From the NCBI GenBank assembly GCA_014804675.1, contig JAAUZH010000009.1:221684-285683 (forward strand): a DNA stretch of 64,000 nt. The letters run 5' to 3'. Source of the DNA: Lachnospiraceae bacterium (GTDB taxonomy: Bacteria > Bacillota > Clostridia > Lachnospirales > Lachnospiraceae). The notes below the pieces were generated by a model. It worked only from the letters and a program-made list of their open reading frames with translations, was not told where the DNA came from and ran no database searches. The position numbers and the translations under genes are program-made. Below, one piece after another: positions 24,304 to 34,714 of this stretch (positions within the stretch are counted from its first letter, which is position 1; each line of letters opens with the position of its first letter).

Positions 24304-25167
24304 ATGAAAATCGATGGAAAGACCCGGGTCTGCGGGTTAATAGGGAATCCGGTAGAGCACACACTGTCGCCGGTTATACATAATCATCTGGCAAAAATAG
24401 AAAATAGAAATCTGGTATATGTTCCTTTTCTGGTAGAAGGGGACAGAGTAAAGGAAGCGATAGAAGGAGCGTATGCCCTGAACATATATGGACTGAATGT
24501 AACAGTGCCCTATAAAAGCGCAGTCATTCCCCATTTGAAGGAAATCGATAAGCTGGCTGGAAATATCGGAGCTGTAAATACTCTTGTAAGGACAGAAAAC
24601 GGCTACAAGGGATATAATACGGATATGCCGGGACTGCTTCGGGCCATGGAATCGGAAAACTATACCATAAGGGGAGAGTCAGTCATCCTGCTTGGAGCAG
24701 GAGGAGCCGCAAGGGCAGTTGCCATGCTTTGTATGGAACAGGGAGCAAAGGAAGTATTTTTATTAAACCGTTCCATGGAAAAGGCAATTGCAGTAGCAAA
24801 AGAGGTAAATGGAATTTACAAAGAAGAGAAGATTGTTCCGATGAAGCTTACTGATTACAGGATGCTGCCGGAACGGAGATATCTGGCTATTCAGGCCACT
24901 AGCGTAGGACTTTATCCAAATGTGGAAGATGTGGTTCTTATGGAGGAAGAGTTTTATGATAAGATTGCGGCAGCTGTAGATTTGATTTACAATCCTTATG
25001 AGACCAGGTTCATGTCCATGGTAAAGGCACATGGCGGCAGGGCGATGAATGGGCTGAAAATGCTGTTGTACCAGGGAATCATTGCTTACGAATTGTGGAA
25101 TGATGTGACTGTTTCCCAGGAAACGGCAGAAAAAATACTGATAAAGATGAAGGAAGAACGAAAGTGA
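24304..25167 (+). CDS. aroE: Shikimate dehydrogenase
   Basis: A 287-residue enzyme that reduces 3-dehydroshikimate to shikimate with NADPH. The substrate site motif is GNPVEHTLSPVIHNH (15-29), the catalytic Lys is in NVTVPYKS (about 60-67), and the nucleotide loop is LGAGGAARAV (about 129-138). It follows yqeG by 2 bases and is coupled to aroK, so three steps of the shikimate route are made together. Confidence 0.95.
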   Translation: MKIDGKTRVCGLIGNPVEHTLSPVIHNHLAKIENRNLVYVPFLVEGDRVKEAIEGAYALNIYGLNVTVPYKSAVIPHLKEIDKLAGNIGAVNTLVRTENGYKGYNTDMPGLLRAMESENYTIRGESVILLGAGGAARAVAMLCMEQGAKEVFLLNRSMEKAIAVAKEVNGIYKEEKIVPMKLTDYRMLPERRYLAIQATSVGLYPNVEDVVLMEEEFYDKIAAAVDLIYNPYETRFMSMVKAHGGRAMNGLKMLLYQGIIAYELWNDVTVSQETAEKILIKMKEERK

Positions 25168-25168
25168 T

Positions 25169-25675
25169 ATGAGCAGCATAATTTTAATCGGCTATATGGG
25201 ATGCGGTAAGAGCACTATTGGAAAAAGGCTTTCCTATGCTGTCAGAAAGCCCTTTTTAGATACGGATAAAATCATAGAAAGAAAAGCGGACAGGACCATA
25301 TCGGAGCTGTTTGCCGAAAAAGGAGAAGCATATTTTCGGGATATGGAAACTGCCTGTATCAGGGAGCTTATGGCGGAAAGCGGAGAATATGTCATAGCAG
25401 CAGGGGGAGGCTTGGCCCTGCGGGAAGAAAACAGAAGGCTGTTAAAGGAGCTTGGAAAGGTAGTATATCTGCGGGCTGATCCGGAGACCATTTACGAAAG
25501 GCTGAAAAAGGATGATACAAGGCCGCTTCTTAAGGGAGAAAATCCGAAGGAGAAAATAAGAATTATGATGGGGGAAAGGGCAGCAGTCTATGAGGAGGCA
25601 GCAGAGATTATAATTGACGTAGACGGCAAAGACTTTGAAGACATCGTGAAGGAAATAGGAGAAAAAATTCTATGA
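25169..25675 (+). CDS. aroK: Shikimate kinase
   Basis: A 168-residue P-loop kinase that phosphorylates shikimate at the 3-hydroxyl. Walker A is GYMGCGKST (8-16). DTDKIIE near 32 and AAGGGLALREEN near 76-87 are the shikimate-binding DxD and GGG motifs, and DDTRPLL near 112 is the lid arginine region. It overlaps aroQ by 4 bases. Confidence 0.95.
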   Translation: MSSIILIGYMGCGKSTIGKRLSYAVRKPFLDTDKIIERKADRTISELFAEKGEAYFRDMETACIRELMAESGEYVIAAGGGLALREENRRLLKELGKVVYLRADPETIYERLKKDDTRPLLKGENPKEKIRIMMGERAAVYEEAAEIIIDVDGKDFEDIVKEIGEKIL

Positions 25676-26103
25676 AAATATTAGTAATCAACGGCCCCAA
25701 TTTGAATTTCTTAGGAATTCGTGAAAAGGGGATTTACGGCACTACCAATTATGATGGGCTTCTTGAGATGATCGCCAAAAAGGGAGAAGAGGAGCAGTGT
25801 CAGATAGAAGTGTTTCAAAGCAACCATGAAGGGGCAATTATCGACCGGATTCAGGATGCATACTTTGACGGGACGGAGGGAATCGTCATCAATCCGGGTG
25901 CATTTACCCATTACAGCTATGCAATCCGGGATGCCCTTGCCAGCATAACCACCATGAAAAAGGTGGAAATCCATATTTCGGATATTACAAAAAGGGAGGA
26001 ATTCAGAAGAATATCCGTCACAAAGGATGCCTGTGATCATCAGATTTATGGCAGGGGTTTAGAAGGTTATTTGCTTGCCATCGACTATTTGATAAAAAAA
26101 TAG
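25672..26103 (+). CDS. aroQ: Type II 3-dehydroquinate dehydratase
   Basis: A 143-residue class II dehydroquinase, converting 3-dehydroquinate to 3-dehydroshikimate by trans elimination. The active-site loop is NGPNLNFLGIREKGIYG (7-23) with the catalytic Tyr, QSNHEGAIID near 49-58 carries His, and HISDITKREEFRR near 102-114 is the substrate-binding region. It starts inside the aroK stop region. Confidence 0.95.
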   Translation: MKILVINGPNLNFLGIREKGIYGTTNYDGLLEMIAKKGEEEQCQIEVFQSNHEGAIIDRIQDAYFDGTEGIVINPGAFTHYSYAIRDALASITTMKKVEIHISDITKREEFRRISVTKDACDHQIYGRGLEGYLLAIDYLIKK

Positions 26104-26172
26104 TTGAAAATTGCTTATTTTTATTATAAACTAGAAAAGAATTATAACGAGGAATATTAGGAGGAATAGATT

Positions 26173-26730
26173 ATGATTTCAGCTGGTGATTTCAGAAATG
26201 GTATTACCATCGAATACGATGGCAATATTTTTCAAATCATTGAATTTCAACATGTAAAACCAGGTAAAGGTGCTGCATTCGTCCGTACAAAATTAAAAAA
26301 CATCAAAAGCGGCGGTGTAGTAGAAAAGACCTTCAGACCTACAGAAAAATGTCCACAGGCACGTATTGATAGAAAAGAAATGCAGTATTTATACTCTGAT
26401 GGCGAACTGTTTAACTTTATGGACACAGAAAACTTCGAGCAGATTGCCTTGAATAAGGATGCAATCGGAGATGCTTTAAAGTTCGTAAAAGAAAACGAAA
26501 TGGTAAAAGTATGTTCCCACAACGGAAATGTATTTGCCATTGAGCCGCCTCTTTTTGTAGAGTTAGAGATTACAGAGACAGAACCGGGATTTAAAGGCGA
26601 TACAGCTACAGGCGCTACCAAGCCGGCAGTTGTGGAAACCGGTGCGACCGTTTACGTTCCTTTGTTTGTAGAGCAGAACGATGTAATCAAAATTGACACC
26701 AGAACCGGAGAGTATTTATCAAGAGTTTAA
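26173..26730 (+). CDS. efp: Translation elongation factor P
   Basis: A 185-residue three-domain EF-P, which relieves ribosome stalling at proline runs. The modified-Lys loop is KPGKGAAF (29-36, Lys 32). The KOW and OB domains follow, ending [11 protein letters not shown] strong TTAGGAGGAATAG site precedes it. The aroQ-efp order is common in Lachnospiraceae; the pepP gene often found between them is absent. No efp-modification enzyme is seen nearby. Confidence 0.96.
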   Translation: MISAGDFRNGITIEYDGNIFQIIEFQHVKPGKGAAFVRTKLKNIKSGGVVEKTFRPTEKCPQARIDRKEMQYLYSDGELFNFMDTENFEQIALNKDAIGDALKFVKENEMVKVCSHNGNVFAIEPPLFVELEITETEPGFKGDTATGATKPAVVETGATVYVPLFVEQNDVIKIDTRTGEYLSRV

Positions 26731-26763
26731 GACTCCGTGCAGCATTTCATATCAAAAGGCAGC

Positions 26764-26800
26764 AAGACAATAGGACATGCTTCTATTGTCTTTTCTTTTT
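26764..26800 (+). terminator. Terminator after efp
   Basis: AAGACAATAG (26764-26773) pairs with CTATTGTCTT (26783-26792) around 9 bases and is followed by TTCTTTTTT. Confidence 0.9.
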
Positions 26801-26883
26801 TCAAAAACCTTACCGGAATATGGCACTCTCTCGCCTGTTTCACAAGCAATCGGTAAAAGTTTAAAAGAAAAGAGGAACCTTTT

Positions 26884-27813
26884 ATGAGATTTTATGAATT
26901 CACAAAAGAAATAGAAAGAGAAATGAGCGCTTATATGGGTGGAAAAGCGGAAGTCTATATAAGTACCATACAAAAAAACAACGGTGTGCAGATGGAAGGA
27001 CTGGTAATCAGAGAAAATGGAGAAAGGATTGCCCCTACCATTTATTTAAACTGTTTTTATGAGCGTTTTCTTCAGGGAATGGAAATAGAAGACGTGATTA
27101 AAGAAATTGATACGATATACAAAAGCTGCAAAAATCATCCTTTGGAGGATGCTGATTTTTTTTCGGATTATGAACAGGTAAAAAACCGGGTAGTATACAA
27201 ATTGATCCATAAGGAAAGGAACCGGGAACTGTTAGAGGATGTTCCCTATATTCCTTATCTGGATCTTGCCATTGTATTTTATTGCATTGTTTTTAGGCAG
27301 GAATACGGCAATGCTACGATTCTGATCCATAAAGAGCATATGAAGCAGTGGAATGTGACCGAGGAAGAGCTTTATGAGCGGGCTTCAAGGAATACCCCCA
27401 TTCTTCTGCCTTATTTTATAAAGTCCATAGATGAAATGATGGAAGAGCAGTTTGAGCGGAAGATATCAGGACAGGGGAAAAAGCAGGGACAGGAAGCAAT
27501 GGATATAGTAAGGCCGGCTTCGAAGCAGGTAGCCATGTATGTGCTGTCCAATCAGGAAAAATTATATGGGGCAGCTTCCATATTATATCCCAATTTGCTA
27601 AAGAATTTTGCCATTGCATGCGGCAGGGATTTTTATATCCTGCCAAGCAGCGTCCATGAAGTGATTTTGGTGCCGGAATACGACGGCAAGGATTTAGAAG
27701 GCATTTCAGAGATGGTAAGGGAAATCAATGAATTGGAAGTCGCCCGGGAAGAAATCCTTTCAGATCATGCATACTATTATGATAAAGAGGAAGAAAAAAT
27801 CCTTTTGGAATAG
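26884..27813 (+). CDS. DUF5688-family protein
   Basis: A 309-residue soluble protein with the pattern of DUF5688, a Lachnospiraceae-rich family of unknown function: an N-terminal NNGVQMEGLVIRE, a middle rich in Tyr and Phe, and a C-terminal block with AASILYPNLLKNFAI and FYILPSSVHEVILVP. It has no signal peptide, membrane segment or obvious catalytic motif. Behind AAAGAGGAACC it forms its own unit, bounded by terminators on both sides. Confidence 0.75.
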   Translation: MRFYEFTKEIEREMSAYMGGKAEVYISTIQKNNGVQMEGLVIRENGERIAPTIYLNCFYERFLQGMEIEDVIKEIDTIYKSCKNHPLEDADFFSDYEQVKNRVVYKLIHKERNRELLEDVPYIPYLDLAIVFYCIVFRQEYGNATILIHKEHMKQWNVTEEELYERASRNTPILLPYFIKSIDEMMEEQFERKISGQGKKQGQEAMDIVRPASKQVAMYVLSNQEKLYGAASILYPNLLKNFAIACGRDFYILPSSVHEVILVPEYDGKDLEGISEMVREINELEVAREEILSDHAYYYDKEEEKILLE

Positions 27814-27834
27814 AAAATTTATATATGACATTCT

Positions 27835-27863
27835 CTGCCGCCTTTTTGTGCGGCAGGGGATTT
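27835..27863 (+). terminator. Terminator after DUF5688 gene
   Basis: CTGCCGC (27835-27841) pairs with GCGGCAG (27850-27856), followed by GGGATTTT. The T-run is short, so termination may be partial. Confidence 0.65.
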
Positions 27864-27960
27864 TATGATATACTTTTCCATGGTTCTAAGAAACCCAAGG
27901 GATATTTGGAAAAGAAAAAAAGAAGCAGACAGCTTTGTATGGAAAGACCGGGAGAGGAAA

Positions 27961-29727
27961 ATGAACAAGCAAGCAGAAGAATATACAACAAAAGAATTAT
28001 TTAAAAGATTTTTGCCCTATTATAAACCATACAGGAAAACATTGTTCCTGGATTTGTTCTGTGCAGCGCTTACAACTCTTTGTGAGCTGATCCTGCCGCT
28101 TATTATGCGCTACATTACCAATGAAGGAATAAAAAACATGGCGGCTCTTTCCGTCAGGACCATACTGATTCTGGGGCTGATTTATCTGGGGCTTCGGATC
28201 GTGGACTGCATTGCTAATTATTATATGGCGGACATGGGGCATGTAATGGGAGCAAAGCTGGAGACCGATATGCGAAGGGATGCTTATGATCACCTGCAGC
28301 AGCTGTCCAATACTTACTATAATAATACAAAGGTAGGGCAGATCATGGGACGGATTACAAACGATTTGTTTGATGTTACGGAATTTTCCCATCATTGCCC
28401 TGAGGAATTTTTCATTGCAGGCATTAAGACACTGATCGGCTTTTTGATTCTGGCAAAAATCAATCTTTTATTAACGGTAATTATATTTGCGATTGTACCT
28501 GTCATGCTGCTTGTGAGCCTGACACTCAGAAAAGGGATGAAGGCAGCTTTTGCAAAACAGAGAAAGCAGATTGGGGAGCTGAATGCCAGAATTGAGGACA
28601 GCCTTTTGGGACAGAAGGTAGTAAAGGCATTTGCCAATGAAGAGCTGGAAAAAACGAAATTTGACAAGGATAATCAGATTTTTTTACAGACCAAAAAAGA
28701 AGGCTATCGTTATATGGCAGCCTTCCAGACTTCCACCAGATTGTTTGATGGAGTCATGTATCTTGCCGTTTTAGTGGCAGGAGGCAGTTTCATGGTTAAA
28801 GGACTGATTGAACCCGGAGATTTGGTAGCCTATATGCTTTATGTGACCACCTTGATTGCAACCATAAGGAAAATCATTGAATTTACAGAGCAGTTTCAAA
28901 GAGGCATGACGGGAATTGCCAGATTTCTTGAAATCATGGATGCGGATATTGAGATTTTTGATGAAGAGGGAGCAAAAGAGCTGAAGACTCCAAAGGGAAA
29001 TATCCGGTTTCAGGACGTTACCTTTGAATATCCCGATGACCATAATCAGGTGTTTTCCCATCTGAACCTGTCTATAAGCGCTGGAGAAAAGGTAGCCGTT
29101 GTAGGACCTTCCGGAGGAGGAAAAACAACCCTCTGCAACCTGATTCCCCGCTTTTATGATGTGACGGAAGGGAAGATTACGCTAGATGGAAATGATATTA
29201 AGGGATATACCTTAAAAAGCCTGAGAGAAAACATCGGCATGGTACAGCAGGATGTCTATTTATTTTCCGGCACGGTTTTTGAAAACATTGCTTACGGGAA
29301 AAAGAATGCCACAAGAGAAGAGGTAATGGAAGCAGCAAAAAGGGCAGGCGCAGACGGATTTATCAGGGAGCTGAGACAAGGGTATGATACTTATGTGGGA
29401 GAACGGGGAGTAAAGCTTTCCGGAGGGCAGAAGCAGAGAATCAGCATTGCCAGGGTATTTTTAAAAAATCCGCCTATCATTATTCTGGATGAAGCAACCA
29501 GTGCTTTGGATAATGAAAGCGAATTTGAAGTGGCCAGATCATTGTCTGCACTTTCCGAGGGGAGGACTACGCTTACTATTGCCCACAGGCTTTCCAGCAT
29601 TAAAAATTCCGACAGGATTCTGGTATTGACAGATGATGGAATAGCGGAAGAGGGAAATCATGAGTCCCTTCTTTCCAAAAAAGGAATATATTACCAGTAC
29701 TATATGACCGCCAATGAGCTAAAATAG
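27961..29727 (+). CDS. ABC exporter, fused permease-ATPase
   Basis: A 588-residue half-transporter. Six membrane helices lie in about the first 310 residues, then an ATPase domain with Walker A GPSGGGKTT (about 381-389), signature LSGGQKQR (about 484-491) and Walker B IIILDEATSALD just after. It belongs to the MsbA/multidrug exporter type and works as a homodimer, since no partner half is adjacent. The start at 27961 follows GGGAGAGGAAA. Substrate unknown. Confidence 0.9.
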   Translation: MNKQAEEYTTKELFKRFLPYYKPYRKTLFLDLFCAALTTLCELILPLIMRYITNEGIKNMAALSVRTILILGLIYLGLRIVDCIANYYMADMGHVMGAKLETDMRRDAYDHLQQLSNTYYNNTKVGQIMGRITNDLFDVTEFSHHCPEEFFIAGIKTLIGFLILAKINLLLTVIIFAIVPVMLLVSLTLRKGMKAAFAKQRKQIGELNARIEDSLLGQKVVKAFANEELEKTKFDKDNQIFLQTKKEGYRYMAAFQTSTRLFDGVMYLAVLVAGGSFMVKGLIEPGDLVAYMLYVTTLIATIRKIIEFTEQFQRGMTGIARFLEIMDADIEIFDEEGAKELKTPKGNIRFQDVTFEYPDDHNQVFSHLNLSISAGEKVAVVGPSGGGKTTLCNLIPRFYDVTEGKITLDGNDIKGYTLKSLRENIGMVQQDVYLFSGTVFENIAYGKKNATREEVMEAAKRAGADGFIRELRQGYDTYVGERGVKLSGGQKQRISIARVFLKNPPIIILDEATSALDNESEFEVARSLSALSEGRTTLTIAHRLSSIKNSDRILVLTDDGIAEEGNHESLLSKKGIYYQYYMTANELK

Positions 29728-29769
29728 AAGAAAAAAGAAAAATAAATGGGCTGCGCAGAAAAAGTTTAC

Positions 29770-29798
29770 TTGATATGTTGGAGAAAGTATGCTATGAT
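29770..29798 (+). promoter_or_regulatory. Promoter for tRNA-Arg
   Basis: TTGATA (29770-29775) and TATGAT (29793-29798), 17 bases apart, lie 32 bases before the tRNA. Confidence 0.75.
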
Positions 29799-29829
29799 GA
29801 CAAAGATGTAACAAATTTGTAACATCTAT

Positions 29830-29901
29830 GTACCCGTAGTTTAACGGATAAAACAGCTGATTCCGGTTCAGCCGATGGGGGTTCGATTCCTCTCGGGTAC
29901 G
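29830..29901 (+). tRNA. tRNA-Arg (CCG)
   Basis: GTACCCG (29830-29836) and CGGGTAC (29894-29900) form a perfect seven-pair acceptor stem. A D-arm of GTTT/AAAC, an anticodon stem GCTGA/TCAGC with loop TTCCGGT (anticodon CCG, codon CGG) and a T-arm with TTCGATT complete the cloverleaf. No CCA is encoded. A T-run directly after it serves as terminator. Confidence 0.95.
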
Positions 29902-30010
29902 TTTTTTGGAACTGGTGTCTGTATTAGTTCCCATACAGGAAAGGCGGATGGAATTGGGACATCCACTTAAATTTTAGGGTACTGCAGGAAAGTCATTAGA
30001 AAGGAACGTT

Positions 30011-31324
30011 ATGAGCGAAAAGAAACAAAACCAAAGCAAGAATGGAAATGGAAAAAAGAATCAGTCTGCCACCAATCAGTTTGCAGACCGTTTAAGAGAA
30101 GATAAAACATTTGCTGCAATTGTAGGAGGAAGTATTTTAGCAGTAATCGTCATCATTGTTCTGATTTACGTATTTGCAGGAAAGAAAAAGGATGAAACAG
30201 ATGAAGGCGGAACGTTGTCGGATAACGGGGTAAGTGTGAATACGGTAAGTGATGCAGCTGTTTCTACAGCAGATGGACAGGTGGTTGCTTCGAATATCAA
30301 TGAAGCTGTAAATCCTATGGATATCGTAAATAATCTTGTAGATACCTATTTTGCTTCTTTAGCCTCTGGTGATACGGACACCATTAAGGCGATTAAGAAT
30401 CACAGCGAGGAAGAAGAATTATTAAAAATCGAGAAAAGAAGCGCTTATATTGAAAGCTTTGAAAATGTAAATGTATATACAAAGCCGGGACCGGTTGATA
30501 ATTCCTACATTGCCTTTGTTTATTATGAAATTAAGTTTAAGGAGCTGAACACAGCAGCTCCGGGACTGATTACTCTTTATATGAGTGCAGGCGAAGACGG
30601 CAATCTCTATATTTATGATGGACAGTTGGACGAACAGCTGGACGAATCGGTTGTAGATTATATCAAGGAGCTGGCGGTAACAGAAGAGATTGTGGCCTTA
30701 TTTGACAAGGTGAAGGTAAAATACAATGAGGCATTGGACCAGGATCAGGAATTAAAAACATTTATGGATGGACTTTCCGACAGGCTGGAAGCGGAAGTGA
30801 ATGCTGAACTGGCGCAGAGGAAGGAACAGACAGAAGGAACGTCGGAGGAGAATACAGAACAGCCGGCAGAATCCACCAATCAAGTGTCAGAAACTGTGGT
30901 GGCTACGGATACCGTCAATGTAAGAAGTTCTGACAGTGAAAATGCGGACAAGCTGGGGAAATTGGAAATAGGCACGAAAGTAACCAGATATGAAGCGAAA
31001 GAAAACGGCTGGAGCAGGATTGATTATAATGGCCAGGAAGCATATGTAAAGAGTGAATATCTGAAGGTGGATGACGGCAGTGTTGTGGAACAGCCTTCTC
31101 AGGAACAGACCGCTTCCACAAGCAGCGATTCTTCTTCAAGCGGTGAGAAGGTAACCGTAAAAGAAACCGTAAAAGTGCGTAAGTCGGCAAATACCGATGG
31201 AGAAGTGTTAGCCACAGCTTATCCAGGTGAAAAATTTGAGCTTGTGATGAAGCAGGCAGATGGCTGGACTAAGATTAAGTATAATGGTCAGACCGCATAT
31301 ATCAAATCAGAATATTTAGAGTAA
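30011..31324 (+). CDS. Membrane-anchored protein with two SH3b domains
   Basis: A 437-residue protein. A basic N-terminus leads to one membrane helix (about 35-57) and then a long extracytoplasmic region. The first part (about 95-260) is a conserved Lachnospiraceae domain of unknown function. Two bacterial SH3 domains follow, one at about 297-350 (DTVNVRSSDSENADKLGKL, SRIDYNGQEAYVKSEYL) and one at about 380-437 (KVRKSANTDGEVLATAYPG). A Ser-rich linker separates them. SH3b domains bind peptidoglycan, so a wall-sensing or anchoring role is likely. Confidence 0.85.
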   Translation: MSEKKQNQSKNGNGKKNQSATNQFADRLREDKTFAAIVGGSILAVIVIIVLIYVFAGKKKDETDEGGTLSDNGVSVNTVSDAAVSTADGQVVASNINEAVNPMDIVNNLVDTYFASLASGDTDTIKAIKNHSEEEELLKIEKRSAYIESFENVNVYTKPGPVDNSYIAFVYYEIKFKELNTAAPGLITLYMSAGEDGNLYIYDGQLDEQLDESVVDYIKELAVTEEIVALFDKVKVKYNEALDQDQELKTFMDGLSDRLEAEVNAELAQRKEQTEGTSEENTEQPAESTNQVSETVVATDTVNVRSSDSENADKLGKLEIGTKVTRYEAKENGWSRIDYNGQEAYVKSEYLKVDDGSVVEQPSQEQTASTSSDSSSSGEKVTVKETVKVRKSANTDGEVLATAYPGEKFELVMKQADGWTKIKYNGQTAYIKSEYLE

Positions 31325-31333
31325 GTTTCTAAG

Positions 31334-31362
31334 GAGCTGTGAGAAATCACGGCTCTTTTTTT
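31334..31362 (+). terminator. Terminator after SH3b gene
   Basis: GAGCTGTGA (31334-31342) pairs with TCACGGCTC (31347-31355) across a GAAA tetraloop, followed by a run of seven T. Confidence 0.95.
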
Positions 31363-31574
31363 ATAAAAGCAGGTGGAAAAATTATGTTGAAAATGAAGGT
31401 AGGCATTTTTGGAGCAGGTTCGGAATATAGGTAAGATAAAGTATCCCTTTGAAAAGTAGGGTGGTCCGTCATATTTACCTAAAACTATAGAGAAAATTTA
31501 GTGATTGTTCACTATCGTGTCATATGCAGTTGCAAATATTGTGAATTTGTTAGTGCGTTAATGCGATAAAATAC

Positions 31575-31603
31575 TTGTGCTTTTTAATGTCACGTTATAT
31601 AAT
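31575..31603 (+). promoter_or_regulatory. Promoter for gdhA in 290-base leader region
   Basis: TTGTGC (31575-31580) and TATAAT (31598-31603) are 17 bases apart. The rest of 31363-31654 has no supported gene. A 15-codon frame at 31384 reading KVGIFGAG looks Rossmann-like but stops at once. Confidence 0.75.
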
Positions 31604-31651
31604 ATTGCTTGGGCAATGGGGTCTGTTTATACTAACTAAAGGAGGACATGA

Positions 31652-32989
<1,338 letters not shown>

Positions 32990-33022
32990 TAGCTGATTTT
33001 CTAAGATAAAATGAATATGAAT

Positions 33023-33062
33023 AAGTCCTGGAAATGTTGAATTTCTGGGACTTTTCTTTATG
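33023..33062 (+). terminator. Terminator after gdhA
   Basis: AAGTCC plus GAAAT (33023-33035) pairs with ATTTC plus GGGACTT (33041-33054), followed by TTCTTT. Confidence 0.75.
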
Positions 33063-33192
33063 TATTGATTGGACAAAAGAATTGTCAGAATATTCATAAA
33101 TAGAAGGTAATTTACGTTATTTTCGTATAATATATATGTAAGATGAAGAAATTGAAGATTATGAGCGTGAAAAGGCGGAGAAGAAACTGCTC

Positions 33193-33438
33193 ATGAAGTT
33201 GCGGATTAACCCTTTAGTTGCAGAGGACTTAAAAACCATTCAAGAGATATACACTCGAATCGAGAATATACAACAATTTCCGTATATGGGAGCTGACCTT
33301 TCAAAAAGAGTCAGTTTCCGGATGGATTTTAATCTTGTAGAGGAAGCAGCAGAGCCGAGTCAGTATAGAAAAGTAATGGAGAAAATTTTTGAGAAGATGG
33401 GGCAGAGCCAGCATTATAAGATGATGTATGGAGAATGA
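33193..33438 (+). pseudogene. Internally deleted RelE/ParE-type toxin
   Basis: The frame begins KLRINPLVAEDLKTIQEIY and continues IENIQQFPYMGADLSKRVSF. Both are typical segments of a RelE/ParE toxin, but the roughly 20 residues normally between them are missing. The catalytic C-terminus is replaced by unrelated sequence from about residue 50. The bases just upstream (33142-33192) read as an antitoxin C-terminus in the same frame after a stop. The module is therefore inactive. Confidence 0.55.
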
Positions 33439-33665
33439 TTGGAGGCGTAAAATGTAATGACGAAAAATTATCGGTGGTAATTACTGCCTACAAGGAGTAC
33501 TTTCCAAGTCACTGGAAAGATGAAATGTATAAATGGGAGGCAATTGCCCATTTCCAGAAATACTGGGATATCAATGCGGAAAATTTTCTGGATATGTTTA
33601 TGACAGCAACAGATAAGACTTATAGCAGGCAGCAGAATTACAGAGTATGGAGGATACTCCATTGA
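33435..33665 (+). pseudogene. Fragment of an McrB-like ATPase N-terminus
   Basis: The 76-residue frame contains YKEYFPSHWKDEMYKWEAIA and HFQKYWDINAENFLDMF. This is a pattern I associate with N-terminal domains of McrB-type or related AAA restriction proteins. The expected ATPase domain is absent, and the frame runs into the start of a different gene fragment near 33640. It probably marks a deletion junction. Confidence 0.4.
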
Positions 33666-34288
33666 GTTTTCCAGAGGTATCGGATACCCAGGGGGATATT
33701 ACCGTTTCGGTAGCACAGTGCTTATTAGATGAAAATAATATACGACTGGCATTTTATGTGGATGAAAATGGAAAAAGCATTTCTTCTCTTAATGGAAGAG
33801 AGATTACTGTTTTCATGCAAAACTTTGGAGAACATGCAGGAACATGGACGCTGAAATGGATATTAGGAGGTGCAGATAAGACGGTAGAAGTAAAATTAGA
33901 GGAATCATTAGGAAATTCAGGGGCAATCGTCACAGCTGTAAAGGTATCGCCAATGTTCATCCATGTATATTATGATTTTGCAAAAAGGGAAACGATGGAG
34001 GCTGGTGTAGATGAAAATGGCAATGGGATAAAATCTACAGATTTTGCAGAACCACCCAGATTTGTGGGATTAAAAATGAAAGATGGAACGGTGTATACCG
34101 GAATCCTGGATGGCGGCACTTATGGCTATGAAAATGGGAACACTTCCACCTATATTGCGAAGGTAGGAATAGTGCAGGTAATCGATCCGAAGAAGGTACA
34201 GAGCCTGCTGTTTTTAAAGGATGATAGTGCAGTTACTGGTGAGCATGAGATTACAGAGGAAGAATGCTATATAGTTGATATAAATTAA
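33647..34288 (+). pseudogene. C-terminal part of a DUF4179/DUF5643-like protein
   Basis: A 213-residue beta-rich frame (ITVSVAQCLLDENNIRLAFY, VTAVKVSPMFIHVYYDF) resembles the extracytoplasmic C-terminal half of DUF4179/DUF5643 proteins, which pair with ECF-type sigma factors. The N-terminal anti-sigma part and membrane helix are missing, and no ribosome site precedes the first ATG. It lies 2.4 kb before an intact sigma/anti-sigma pair and may be a remnant of a related locus. Confidence 0.5.
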
Positions 34289-34384
34289 ATTTTGTGTAGC
34301 TGTTAAATAAGGACATATCAGGAGAGAAGAACGGAATATTTCCTCTCCAATATTCCAATACTAATAAAAACGTTGGAGGTCCTT

Positions 34385-34549
34385 ATGAAGATTACAGAGA
34401 AAAAGAAGCCTATTGACACTATCCCAAAAGGTGTCTGGGAAAGCAGCAGGCCGGTTCGTGATAAAGAGAAAAACAATGCCGCAACCGCCACTGCCGACCA
34501 GCAGGGAAATGGTTATCCTGATGGAAAGAAATGCAAGCAGGATATGTGA
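34385..34549 (+). CDS. Small hypothetical protein, 54 aa
   Basis: A basic 54-residue frame (MKITEKKKPIDTIPKGVWES...) with a good GTTGGAGGTCC site and a terminator 15 bases after its stop. It has no cysteines beyond one near the end and no membrane segment. It lies between gene fragments and the foldback element. Function unknown. Confidence 0.5.
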   Translation: MKITEKKKPIDTIPKGVWESSRPVRDKEKNNAATATADQQGNGYPDGKKCKQDM

Positions 34550-34563
34550 CAGGCAGGAAAAAG

Positions 34564-34592
34564 GAACCTTGGAAAAATCAGGGTTCTTTTTT
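34564..34592 (+). terminator. Terminator hairpin
   Basis: GAACCTTG (34564-34571) pairs with CAGGGTTC (34579-34586, one G-T pair), followed by six T. Confidence 0.8.
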
Positions 34593-34714
34593 ACGTGGAA
34601 GGCGGTGTATTGTAACAGTTCAGCCCACCCGAGGGGAGAGTGCATTTGAAAGGCATGGAGCCGGCAGAGCATATAGCAGTCTGTCAGGCCTTGGCAAAGT
34701 CGCCAGCACTTACG

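Noticed and set aside
29830..29901. tRNA-Arg as an integration site for a neighbouring element
   Set aside because: No integrase or partial tRNA duplicate is visible on either side; flanking genes look like core genome.
31384..31431. 15-codon frame reading KVGIFGAG, like a Rossmann dehydrogenase start
   Set aside because: Stops at once and no further dehydrogenase sequence follows; could be chance.
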